From NCBI GenBank assembly GCA_958295955.1, contig CATQHP010000001.1, positions 1 to 64,000 of the forward strand: a stretch of 64,000 nucleotides of DNA, written 5' to 3'. The stretch comes from an uncultured Bryobacterales bacterium. Lineage in GTDB: Bacteria > Acidobacteriota > Terriglobia > Bryobacterales > UBA6623. This document shows positions 43,223 through 51,045 of the stretch, in pieces. The translations under genes were made by a program, and so were the position numbers. The notes under the pieces were generated by a model. It was given only the letters and a program-made list of their open reading frames with translations, was not told the origin of the DNA and did not search any database. Each line of letters begins with the position of its first letter. The stretch's first letter is position 1.

Positions 43223-43759
43223 CTAGGGCGTGTCCGGTCGGGTGAACGTCTTGACGTGGCGCACCAGGGCCCAGCGCTCGTCGACGCTCATGGAATGGGC
43301 GAACGGCGGCATGTTGAACCCGCCGTCGCCGATGATGCTGTAGATCCAGCCGTCGGTGTAGTTCTGGACGTGCGGCAGGGCGAGGTTCGGCATGCGCCGG
43401 AAGTGCCCGGCGATCTGCCCGTCGCCCAGCCCCGCCGGGCCGTGGCACATCGCGCAGTACACGTCGTACAGCCATTCGCCCTCCGCGAGGACGGCAGGGG
43501 TGTCGGGCGCCGGGTTGGGGAGGTCGCGCGACTCGATGCGGTCGCGCGGCTGTTGGCCGTCCACCGCGATCGTGTCCTCGACCGGCGCCCTCGGGTCGAC
43601 CTGGGGCAGCACGACCGGGCCGGTGTGCATGTTGCGCATGAACGCCGGCTGGGCCACGGCGATCGCCCCGCCGGCGGCGGCGAGGACGGCCACGAGGGCG
43701 CCGCGGGCCTGCGGCCTCCGCGGGAGCCGGAGTCGGCGGGCGGGGGCGGGCATGGTCAT
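43223..43759 (-). CDS. actE: Alternative complex III monoheme cytochrome c ActE
   Basis: This 178-residue protein has an N-terminal hydrophobic anchor (GALVAVLAAAGGAIAVAQPA) and one heme motif, CAMCHG, in the phrase YDVYCAMCHGPAGLGDG. A methionine ligand is likely in GGFNMPPFAH, as in class I cytochromes c. Its place after actD and before actF matches the standard operon. The start ATG 43759 overlaps the actD stop by the ATGA arrangement. It would pass electrons from the complex to a soluble acceptor or an oxidase. Confidence 0.88.
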   Translation of the reverse strand: MTMPAPARRLRLPRRPQARGALVAVLAAAGGAIAVAQPAFMRNMHTGPVVLPQVDPRAPVEDTIAVDGQQPRDRIESRDLPNPAPDTPAVLAEGEWLYDVYCAMCHGPAGLGDGQIAGHFRRMPNLALPHVQNYTDGWIYSIIGDGGFNMPPFAHSMSVDERWALVRHVKTFTRPDTP

Positions 43760-44247
43760 CCTCGGATCTCCACGGCGTCGTGGCGTTCCAGACAGGTCCG
43801 AACCGCCGCCGCGCGGCCGCGGGCGCAGGTCACCGCGATGCCGGTCCTGTCGTTGGTGAAGCGGGGGTCCGGGGCCGGCCCGCCGAACAGGCGCGGCAGG
43901 CCCGACAGCACGAGGAAGCCGATCATCCCGCCGATCGCGCCCAGCAGGATCGTCATCTCGAAGGCGATGACCACGAACGGGGGAATCGAGATCAGCGGCT
44001 TGCCGCCGGTGATCATCGGCCAGTCGAGCACGGTGTAGATCGGGAACGCGAAGCCGGCCGCGCAGCCGAGCAGCCCCCCGATCAGGACGAACAGCCGCAC
44101 CGGACTCACGGAGACGTGCAGGGCCTGGTCGAGCGCGTGGTCGGGGACCGGCGAGTAGGCGACGACGTCGCCGAGCTCCGCCTCGAGAATCTCCCGCGCC
44201 GCGGCCGCCGCCGTCTTGCCCCGATCGAAGATGCCGAGTATCTCCAT
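43756..44247 (-). CDS. actD: Alternative complex III subunit ActD (DUF3341)
   Basis: This 163-residue protein is the DUF3341 subunit. It begins MEILGIFDRGKTAAAAAREI, has two membrane helices (about 52-73, LFVLIGGLLGCAAGFAFPIY, and 94-115, IAFEMTILLGAIGGMIGFLV) and a conserved FTNDRTGIAV segment after them. I chose ATG 44247; GTG 44256 is possible. Its short C-terminal part is a small ferredoxin-like domain. It is followed by actE with overlap. There are 177 bases between it and actC, including a GC-rich hairpin at 44318-44335. Confidence 0.88.
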   Translation of the reverse strand: MEILGIFDRGKTAAAAAREILEAELGDVVAYSPVPDHALDQALHVSVSPVRLFVLIGGLLGCAAGFAFPIYTVLDWPMITGGKPLISIPPFVVIAFEMTILLGAIGGMIGFLVLSGLPRLFGGPAPDPRFTNDRTGIAVTCARGRAAAVRTCLERHDAVEIRG

Positions 44248-44317
44248 GCGCGTCACCCGCGTTCACTGAACCCGAAATCGCCGCCGCAGGCGTTCCGCGC
44301 CGGCGAACCCCCCCCAA

Positions 44318-44335
44318 CGCGGCCGCACGGCCGCG
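44318..44335. other. GC hairpin in the actC-actD gap
   Basis: CGCGGCCG (44318-44325) pairs with CGGCCGCG (44328-44335) around two bases, 71 bases before the actD start. It could slow transcription or stabilise the upstream mRNA segment. No T-run is present. Confidence 0.35.
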
Positions 44336-44423
44336 CCGGCGCCTCCGACGGCCGCCCGACCCACCCGCCATGCGTCGGCGCCTCCTGCGAGCAAAGCGGC
44401 GGCGCCGTCCACGGCGCGGATTC

Positions 44424-45758
44424 CTACACCGGTTCGGGCCAGGCGCTGGCCGGGTCGGCCTCCGCCGACCGGTCCATCGTTTCCTTCATCTCGGTGATCG
44501 ACACCGCCGGGAAGTTCTTCACGAAGAGCAGGAACAGCGTGAAGAACAGCCCGAACGATCCGACGGTGATCGCCGCCTCGACCCACGTCGGCTGGTACAC
44601 GCCGGCCCAGTTGGCGGGGTCGAAGTCGTGCGAGAGCGACGTGACGATGATCACGTAGCGCTCCAGCCACATGCCGATGTTGACGAATATCGAAATCACG
44701 AACAGCGCCTTCAGATTGGTCCTCACCGCCTTCGAGAACAACACCAGGGGGATGATGACGTTGCACGAGAACATCATCCAACTGTAGGTCCGGTACTGGC
44801 CGAACATGCGGTCGAAGAACGTGCCCTGCTCGAACGGGCTGCCGCTGTACCAGGCGATGAAGAACTCGGTCAGGTACGCGTAGCCGACGATGAGCGACGT
44901 CGTCAGCATCAGCTTCGCGAGGTTCTCGAAGTGATGCACGGTGATGTAGTGCTCGAGCCGGAAGATGCGGCGCATCGGCACGAGCAGCGTGATGACCATC
45001 GCGAGCCCCGAGAAGATGGCCCCGGCCACGAAGTAGGGCGCGAAGATGGTGCTGTGCCAGCCCGGCAGGATGGACATCGCGAAGTCCCACGACACGACGC
45101 TGTGGACCGAAATGACGAGCGGCGTCGCGAGGGCCGCGAAGAAGCCGTAGAGCGCGGTGTAGTGGCGCCACTGCCGGTCGGTGCCCAGCCAGCCGAACGA
45201 GAGGAAGCGGTAGATCGGGCGGCGCCAGTCCTTCACCCGGTCGCGGGCGGCCGCGATGTCGGGCATCAGCCCCAGATAGAGGAACATCGCGCTGACCGTG
45301 AGATAGGTGGTGATGGCGAACACGTCCCAGATCAGCGGCGAGCGGAAGTTCACCCACAGGTCCCGCTCGTTCGGATACGGGATCAGCCAGTAGAAGAACC
45401 ACGGGCGGCCGATGTGGATGATGGGGAAGAGCCCCGCCGTCATCACCGCGAACACCGTCATCGCCTCCGACGCCCGCGCCACCGCCGTGCGCCACTTCGC
45501 CCGGAAGAGGAACAGCACGGCCGAGATGAGGGTCCCCGAGTGGGCGATGCCGACCCAGAACACGAAGTCGGTGATGTAGACGCCCCAGAGGATCGGGTGC
45601 TCGTAGCCGGCGACCCCGAGACCCGTCCGAGCCTGGTGCAGGAACGCCGCGGCCCCCACCGCGAGGGCCGAGAGGGCCAGCGCCACCCCGACGTAGTAGA
45701 GCGCCCCGGGGGGCCGGAGCGTCTGCAGGATGTCGTCGTTGATCTTCGCGAAGCTCAT
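44424..45758 (-). CDS. actC: Alternative complex III membrane subunit ActC (NrfD-like)
   Basis: This 444-residue integral membrane protein belongs to the NrfD/PsrC family and holds one quinone site of the complex. Family stretches are VGIAHSGTLISAVLFLFRAK, WRTAVARASEAMTVFAVMTA, PIIHIGRPWFFYWLIPYPN and LEHYITVHHFENLAKLMLTT, with ten membrane helices overall. It follows actB by ten bases. The protein is close to the length known in Rhodothermus and Flavobacterium complexes. Confidence 0.93.
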   Translation of the reverse strand: MSFAKINDDILQTLRPPGALYYVGVALALSALAVGAAAFLHQARTGLGVAGYEHPILWGVYITDFVFWVGIAHSGTLISAVLFLFRAKWRTAVARASEAMTVFAVMTAGLFPIIHIGRPWFFYWLIPYPNERDLWVNFRSPLIWDVFAITTYLTVSAMFLYLGLMPDIAAARDRVKDWRRPIYRFLSFGWLGTDRQWRHYTALYGFFAALATPLVISVHSVVSWDFAMSILPGWHSTIFAPYFVAGAIFSGLAMVITLLVPMRRIFRLEHYITVHHFENLAKLMLTTSLIVGYAYLTEFFIAWYSGSPFEQGTFFDRMFGQYRTYSWMMFSCNVIIPLVLFSKAVRTNLKALFVISIFVNIGMWLERYVIIVTSLSHDFDPANWAGVYQPTWVEAAITVGSFGLFFTLFLLFVKNFPAVSITEMKETMDRSAEADPASAWPEPV

Positions 45759-45768
45759 GGCGGCGGGG

Positions 45769-48700
45769 TCACGCGTCGCGGTTCACCTTCTTCAGGTAGG
45801 TGACGGCGGGCCGGGTGTTGAACGCGTTCAGCGCGTGATACGCGCGCGCGTCCGCGGACAGCCGGGTCACGCGGGAGGAGGGGTCGTTCAGGTCGCCGAA
45901 GACGATGGCCTGGGACGGGCAGCTCTGGGCGCAGGCCGGCGAGACGTCGCCGTCCCGCACCGGGCGGTCTTCGTCGCGGGCCCGCTCCTTGCCGTCCTGA
46001 ATGCGCTGGACGCAGAACGTGCACTTCTCCATGACCCCGTCGCTGCGCCCGGTGACGTCGGGGTTGAGCTGCAGGTGGAGCGGGGCCTCGAACTCCGGCA
46101 TGAACCAGTTGAACCGCCGCACCTTGTAGGGGCAGTTGTTCGAGCAGTAGCGGGTGCCCACGCAGCGGTTGTAGATCTGCGCGTTCAGCCCCTCCTCGGT
46201 GTGATACGTCGCGAACACGGGGCAGACGGTCTCGCACGGCGCGTGGTCGCAGTGCTGGCAGAGCATCGGGAGGAAGCGGACGTCGTCGCCGCCGCCGGGC
46301 CGCGGCTCGTCGAACCGCTCGATGCGCAGCCACGACATGGTGCGGCCGCGGCGCATGAGGTCGGGGCCCATCACCGGCACGTTGTTCTCGGCGTAGCAGG
46401 CGGCCACGCAAGCGTTGCACCCGTTGCACGCGTCGAGGTCGATGGCCATCCCCCAGCGGTGCTCGGGGTGCTCGTGCTCGGGATACAAGCTGAAGTGGTG
46501 CTCCTCGGGATGGACGTCGCCGGCGGCCAGCGCGGCCAGCGACACCGCCTGCGCGAGGTCCCGTCCCTCCTGGTCGAAGGTCCGCTGCAGCCGCGGGATG
46601 GGCCGCGACAGCGCGCGCGGGGTGACGTCGATGCCGGTCCCCACCCAGCGGACCCCGCCCGACGGCTCCGGGGCGGGGTCGAGCAGGGCCATCGGGTTCA
46701 CGCCGCGGCCCGTCGCGTAGCGTCCGAAGTCGGTGTGCCCCTGGCCGATGGCGATGGCCACGACCCCCTCGGCGAGATGGGGGTTGACGATGACGCTCGC
46801 CTCGACCTGCCCGTGGTCCGATGCGATGGTGACGAGCTGGCCTTCCTCGGCCCCGAGGGCCCGCGCGGCGTCCGGGGTCATCTCGACCCCGGCGCCCCAC
46901 GTGGTCTTGAGCAGGGGGTCGGGGATCTCCTGCAGCCACGGGCGGTTCGCGCCGCGGCCGTCGAAGAAGTGCAGCGACGGATACGCCACCAAGCTGAGCT
47001 GCCGCCGGGGCGCGGGGGCGCCGAGCTCGGCCGCCAGGTCCGCATCGAAAACGCCGGGGCGCAGGGCGGTCTCGACGGGGGCGGCGGGCAGCGTGACCCC
47101 GCCGCGGCGGAGGGCGTCGGCCCACCACGTCTCGAAGTCGGGCGGCTCCGGCGGCGCGGCGTCATCGGCGGCCGGCGCGCCCGGGGCGGCCGCCGGCGCC
47201 GCCGGAACGGCGGGCTCGGGAACCGGCTGCATCGTTTCCCACGCCTCGCGCAGGTAGCGGTAGAAGCCGCCGCGCCGGGGCAGGTAGCCGGTCATGCCGC
47301 CGCCCAGCGCGCGCGCCACGTCGATCAGCAGGTCGCCGACGTGCCGGGTGTCGAACACCGGCCGCATCGTCGGCTGCATCAGCCCCCAGACCCCGCGCCG
47401 CGGATGGCTGTCGCCCCACGACTCGAGCGGGGTGTGCACCGGCAGCAGCAGGTCGGCCAGCGCGGTGGTCTCGTCCGGCAGGCTCGACAGGGCGGCCACG
47501 AACGGCACCCCGGCCAGCGCCCCCCGGAAATCCGCCGCGCCCGGCATCGCGAACACCGGGTTGACGTCGTGGACGACGGCCAGCTCGATCTCGCCGGCCC
47601 GCATGGCGCCGGCCAGCCCCTGCATGTCCGCGTAGGTCGCCGCGTCGACGGTCGACGCCGCGCCGAAGTCGACCGTCGACCCGACGTTGCCGGCGACGTG
47701 GTTCAACAGGGTGACGGCGACGTGCGCCGCGGTCGCGTTCGCCCCGGACACCCCCACCCCGCCCCCCACCGCGAGGGTCCGGCCGGGGCCGAGGGCCGGG
47801 TCCGAGAACGCCCGCGCGAGGTCGCGGATGCGATCGGCGGAGAGACCGCTGGCGCCGCTCGCCGCCTCGGGGGTCACGCCGCCGACCAGCTCGGCGATGC
47901 GCGCCGCCTCGTCCGGCGGCACGCCCTGCGCCCGCTGCTCGCTCACGATGACCTGCACCATGGCCGCGGCCACCAGCCCCTCCGTCTGGGGGGCGACGGC
48001 ATGCCATGCGTCGGCGCCGGTTCCGGTCCCCGAGAGCCGGGGCTCGATCTGCACGAACCGCGTCGTGCGGCCGTCCCGGACCCGGCGCGCCCCCGCGTGA
48101 TCGCGGGCGAACCCGACCGGCGAGCCGAACGTCTCCAGGAAGTCCGCCCCGAACGAGATCACCATCTCGGCCCGCGCAAAGTCGAAGTGGGGCACCTCGG
48201 CGCGCCCGAAGACCCGCTCGTTGGCGGCGCGGATCGCCTCGTAGCCGAACGGCTCGTAGCGGACCCACCGCGCCCCCAGGGCGGCCGACCAGTTGGAAAC
48301 CAGCCCCGCCAGGGCGCCCGTCAGCGGGGGGGTGATCAGGGCGACCCGGTCGCCCCGGCCGGCCTCGTAGAGAGCCTGGAGCCGGTCGACCAGCACCTGC
48401 TGCGCCTCGTCCCACGCGACCGGTTCGAGCACGCTCCGACCCGTGTCCTCGTGGGTGACGCGGCGGCGGTGCGGCCCGGTGATCCGGTCGGGGTTGTAGA
48501 GCCCCTGCAGCGCGGCCTGCCCCCGGATGCACAGCCCGCCCCGGTTGACGGGATGCTCGGGATTGCCCTCCACCTTGACCGCCCGGCCCTCGCGGGTGCG
48601 GACGCGGATGCCGCAGCCGGCCGGGCACTCCCCGCAGACGCTCGCGTACCAAGCGGCGACGCCGGGAACAACGTCGTCGGGGGGGACCACGAACGGGATG

Positions 48701-48822
48701 ATCCGCTCCGGCGGCACCGGCGAGCAGGCGCTCACCGCCGCCGCCGGGCCGGCGCTTCCCAGCACTTTGAGGAACGTCCGGCGGCCGACCCGATCGACCA
48801 GCGGTGACGAAGGGTCAGTCAC
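45769..48822 (-). CDS. actB: Alternative complex III iron-sulfur subunit ActB
   Basis: This 1017-residue subunit fuses a molybdopterin-oxidoreductase-like half to a ferredoxin-like half. A twin-arginine signal, RRTFLK (14-19), leads into a lipobox-like AVSAC (C33). The first cluster motif is CGECPAGC (63-70) with GGLCIRG downstream; ActB proteins of this kind bind no molybdenum. The C-terminal half has CNGCNACVAACY, CQHCDHAPCETVCP, CVGTRYCSNNCPYK and CTFCVQRI...CAQSCPS, enough for four clusters. I chose GTG 48822, six bases after AAAGG. It follows actA in the usual order. Confidence 0.93.
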   Translation of the reverse strand: MTDPSSPLVDRVGRRTFLKVLGSAGPAAAVSACSPVPPERIIPFVVPPDDVVPGVAAWYASVCGECPAGCGIRVRTREGRAVKVEGNPEHPVNRGGLCIRGQAALQGLYNPDRITGPHRRRVTHEDTGRSVLEPVAWDEAQQVLVDRLQALYEAGRGDRVALITPPLTGALAGLVSNWSAALGARWVRYEPFGYEAIRAANERVFGRAEVPHFDFARAEMVISFGADFLETFGSPVGFARDHAGARRVRDGRTTRFVQIEPRLSGTGTGADAWHAVAPQTEGLVAAAMVQVIVSEQRAQGVPPDEAARIAELVGGVTPEAASGASGLSADRIRDLARAFSDPALGPGRTLAVGGGVGVSGANATAAHVAVTLLNHVAGNVGSTVDFGAASTVDAATYADMQGLAGAMRAGEIELAVVHDVNPVFAMPGAADFRGALAGVPFVAALSSLPDETTALADLLLPVHTPLESWGDSHPRRGVWGLMQPTMRPVFDTRHVGDLLIDVARALGGGMTGYLPRRGGFYRYLREAWETMQPVPEPAVPAAPAAAPGAPAADDAAPPEPPDFETWWADALRRGGVTLPAAPVETALRPGVFDADLAAELGAPAPRRQLSLVAYPSLHFFDGRGANRPWLQEIPDPLLKTTWGAGVEMTPDAARALGAEEGQLVTIASDHGQVEASVIVNPHLAEGVVAIAIGQGHTDFGRYATGRGVNPMALLDPAPEPSGGVRWVGTGIDVTPRALSRPIPRLQRTFDQEGRDLAQAVSLAALAAGDVHPEEHHFSLYPEHEHPEHRWGMAIDLDACNGCNACVAACYAENNVPVMGPDLMRRGRTMSWLRIERFDEPRPGGGDDVRFLPMLCQHCDHAPCETVCPVFATYHTEEGLNAQIYNRCVGTRYCSNNCPYKVRRFNWFMPEFEAPLHLQLNPDVTGRSDGVMEKCTFCVQRIQDGKERARDEDRPVRDGDVSPACAQSCPSQAIVFGDLNDPSSRVTRLSADARAYHALNAFNTRPAVTYLKKVNRDA

Positions 48823-49006
48823 TGCAGCCTTTCCCCCGGCAGTCCACGCGCCCCGCGGCGGGGGGTGTCCAAGTGGATGAAATCCGTGTATCGGGACAGG
48901 CCGCCCCGCCGCATCCCACCGGCGATGCCTGCGGCCTTGCCGGCGTCGGCCCGACACGGGATGCCGCGGGCGGCCCGCCGCCGCGCCCGGTCCGGCGGCG
49001 CCCCCG
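48823..49006. other. actA-actB gap with an inverted repeat
   Basis: GCATCCC at 48911-48917 pairs with GGGATGC at 48958-48964, and ACCGGCGATGCCTGC between them resembles the R1 core. No gene is visible. The structure could affect mRNA processing inside the operon. Confidence 0.3.
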
Positions 49007-49597
49007 TCAGTAGTGGCATGCCAGGCAATCCCGGGTCGCTCCCCGGTCCTCGTGGCAGCTCACGCACCAGCCCATGCTGAGCGACTCGACCTGCACCGCG
49101 GCCTCCATCTGCGCCACGTCGCCGTGGCACGTCCCGCAGGCGACGCCGGCCCGGAGGTGCGCCTTGTGCGTGAAGCGCACGTGGTCGGGCAGGTCGTGCA
49201 CCCGGACCCACGGGATCGGCTCCTCGTCCTCCCAGTACTCGAGGACCTTCAGAATCTCCGGCTGTTCGCTCAGAACCACCCGGTGGCACCCCGCGCAACG
49301 CTGCACCGACGGGATGCCCGCGACGGGACCGCGCCGCGCATAGGCGTGGCAGAACTGGCAGTCGATGCCGATCTCGGTGACGTGGTGCGCGTGGCTGAAC
49401 GCGATCGGCTGCGCCGCCGGGTCGAGCAGCGCACCGCCGTCCGCCGCCGCGCCGGACGTCTCCGGCGCGAGTTCGGCCTCCGCCGCATCCGGTCCCTGCG
49501 CGACGAAGACGGTCAGCGCGCCGGTTCCCGCGAAGATCGCGAACGCGGTCACGAGTACGACGGCGGCCGGCCGGGCGGCAATCGCGTGCAGAGTCAT
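49007..49597 (-). CDS. actA: Alternative complex III pentaheme cytochrome ActA
   Basis: This 196-residue multiheme cytochrome is the electron-exit subunit. An N-terminal membrane anchor (AVVLVTAFAIFAGTGALTVF) is followed by five CxxCH motifs: CQFCH, CAGCH, CGTCH, CVSCH and CLACH. Histidine-rich stretches such as FSHAHHVTEIGID and FTHKAHLRAGV give distal ligands. ATG 49597 has GGGAG directly touching it, an unusually short spacing. It opens the act operon. A 200-base upstream gap shows no clear promoter. Confidence 0.9.
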   Translation of the reverse strand: MTLHAIAARPAAVVLVTAFAIFAGTGALTVFVAQGPDAAEAELAPETSGAAADGGALLDPAAQPIAFSHAHHVTEIGIDCQFCHAYARRGPVAGIPSVQRCAGCHRVVLSEQPEILKVLEYWEDEEPIPWVRVHDLPDHVRFTHKAHLRAGVACGTCHGDVAQMEAAVQVESLSMGWCVSCHEDRGATRDCLACHY

Positions 49598-49805
49598 CTC
49601 CCGTCGCGGACGTTCACGGTCCGCCTGATGCCACCGGAGTCGGCGCGTATGCTGTCGAGCCGGGGTGGGCGCCGGCGTGCGGAACGGCCCGTTATCATAA
49701 CCGATCAAGGCCGCACGGAACGCATCGGGCCGCATAGGGAGGCACCGGGGAGCGTATCGCCCGCAGAACCCGATCGCTCCTTCCGACCGGGGCGACGCCG
49801 GGTCG

Positions 49806-50348
49806 TCAACGCGTCCCGTCAGGCGGCTCCGGGCGCAGCAGGGTCCACAACAGGCGCTCAACCCGTCCCCTTCGCGCCGACGCAGCGAACAGGTGCGCGT
49901 GGATTCCCGCGGCTTCCTCGGGCTCGTCGATGCCGAGCCGGTCGAGCAGCATCCGGATGTCGTCGACGTCGGTCCGCCGGCCGGCCTCGAGCTTCATGGC
50001 CAGCAGGTGTTCAGCCGACGCTCCGGTTATCACGAGATTCGGTGTGCTGTAGAGCGTCGGCGCGCGGCGATCCGCCTCCGTGGGGATACAGGCGGCAGCC
50101 TGCTGGTTCAGCCAGTCGTCTTCGAGACCATTCTCGGCCGCGACGTCGGCCACGGCGGCGATCACCTCCTCGTGCGCGGCGTCGATGCGCGCGTCGACGT
50201 CCGACGTGGATCGTGTGCGGCCGTAGGCCAGCAGCATCGCGGCGCCCCCGACCAAGTACAGACTGGCTCGTACGTTCGCACGACGGAGTCTCGCGTCGAG
50301 CGCGTCGAGCAGACGGCCGAGCCGGTCGCGGTCAAGCGACCCAGTCAT
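49806..50348 (-). CDS. Minimal nucleotidyltransferase-like protein (DUF6036-like)
   Basis: This 180-residue protein has the start of a nucleotidyltransferase fold: YLVGGAAMLLAYGRTRSTSD, then VDARID, where G-G and D-x-D form the catalytic motif (GGAA...SDVDA). It resembles the DUF6036/AbiEii-type group used in toxin-antitoxin systems. A helical tail (VDDIRMLLDRLGIDEPEEAA) follows. It overlaps the upstream partner by 17 bases. Nucleotide transfer to RNA or protein is family-based inference. The partner may neutralise it. Confidence 0.68.
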   Translation of the reverse strand: MTGSLDRDRLGRLLDALDARLRRANVRASLYLVGGAAMLLAYGRTRSTSDVDARIDAAHEEVIAAVADVAAENGLEDDWLNQQAAACIPTEADRRAPTLYSTPNLVITGASAEHLLAMKLEAGRRTDVDDIRMLLDRLGIDEPEEAAGIHAHLFAASARRGRVERLLWTLLRPEPPDGTR

Positions 50349-50775
50349 GCCGCTCGCCGCCGCGCCGATCGAGGTCTCTCGGATCGGGCAGCACGCCGTG
50401 GCGGATGAAGGCGGCCGGCGCGAACCAGATGGCGTCGTGCCGCATTTCGTCGAATTGGGGCTCGGGCAGTACCCAGGGCAGATCGACGAACCGCGCGGGT
50501 TCGTCGGTCCACGCCGGCGGGGACAGGCCGTGCAGCTCGGCGATGTGCTCCGCCGTCGCGGCGATCAGGGCGTCCCAGCGCGTGGCCGTCACCGGCGGTC
50601 GTTCGGCCAGCATCCGCGCCCGTTCCGCCGGCGGGAGCCGCCGAAGCCTGCGCGGCAGCTCGTGCAGGATGGCCCGCATCAGTTCGTCCTTCGTCCAGCC
50701 GCTTTCGACGGCCCGGGCGTAGTCGGCGAGCGACACGCGGCCGGGTGCCGCGTCTTCCGGGGATGCCTTGGTCAT
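50332..50775 (-). CDS. Partner of the nucleotidyltransferase (possible antitoxin)
   Basis: This 147-residue protein is translated first in a two-gene unit with the nucleotidyltransferase. ATG 50775 (MTKASPEDAA) follows GGAG by nine bases. The N-terminal half is helical (YARAVESGWTKDELMRAILH, ELPRRLRRLPPAERARML), the rest has LHGLSPPAWTDEPARFVDLP and FIRHGVLPDPRDLDRRGG. Similar proteins accompany DUF6036-type genes in other bacteria. No DNA-binding motif is obvious. Function is inferred only from linkage. Confidence 0.55.
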   Translation of the reverse strand: MTKASPEDAAPGRVSLADYARAVESGWTKDELMRAILHELPRRLRRLPPAERARMLAERPPVTATRWDALIAATAEHIAELHGLSPPAWTDEPARFVDLPWVLPEPQFDEMRHDAIWFAPAAFIRHGVLPDPRDLDRRGGERHDWVA

Positions 50776-50837
50776 GGTCCCATGCTCCACGGCTCCGCAG
50801 CCGGGGAGCCGGCGCCGTCCCGCTTCGCCCGGGCGAC

Positions 50838-50946
50838 GTGCGGCATCGCAGGTCTCACGCGGTGCCGGCCGGCCGGCAAGACGGTGATGCCCCCTCGAAT
50901 CGAGGGCGAGCCGTCACGCGCGGTCAGCGTGTGATGCCCCTGCGTT
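50838..50946. repeat. R2 dispersed repeat, copy 3 (partial)
   Basis: CACGCGGTGCCGGCCGGCC, GGCAAGACGGTGATGCCCCC, TCGAATCGAGGGCGAGCCGT and CACGCGCGGTCAGCGTG match copies at 592-765 (reversed) and 17752-17930. It lies between divergent genes like the other two. Confidence 0.62.
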
Positions 50947-50953
50947 GCGGGCG

Positions 50954-50983
50954 TTGACCCCTTCCCGGACCTCAAGGTACAGT
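50954..50983 (+). promoter_or_regulatory. Possible promoter of the intact monoheme/propeller gene
   Basis: TTGACC (50954-50959) and TACAGT (50978-50983) are 18 bases apart. A start about 55 bases before ATG 51046 would give a leader with a strong GGGAGG ribosome-binding site at 51031-51036. Confidence 0.45.
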
Positions 50984-51045
50984 GATGGGTCTACTTTAGC
51001 ATTCGTGTGCTTTTGAAGCAGGCTACGGCAGGGAGGTAGAGAGAT

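Noticed and set aside
45730..48807. A frame of about 1000 codons on the + strand opposite actB
   Set aside because: Antisense shadow of actB; composition is not protein-like and all iron-sulfur motifs lie on the other strand.
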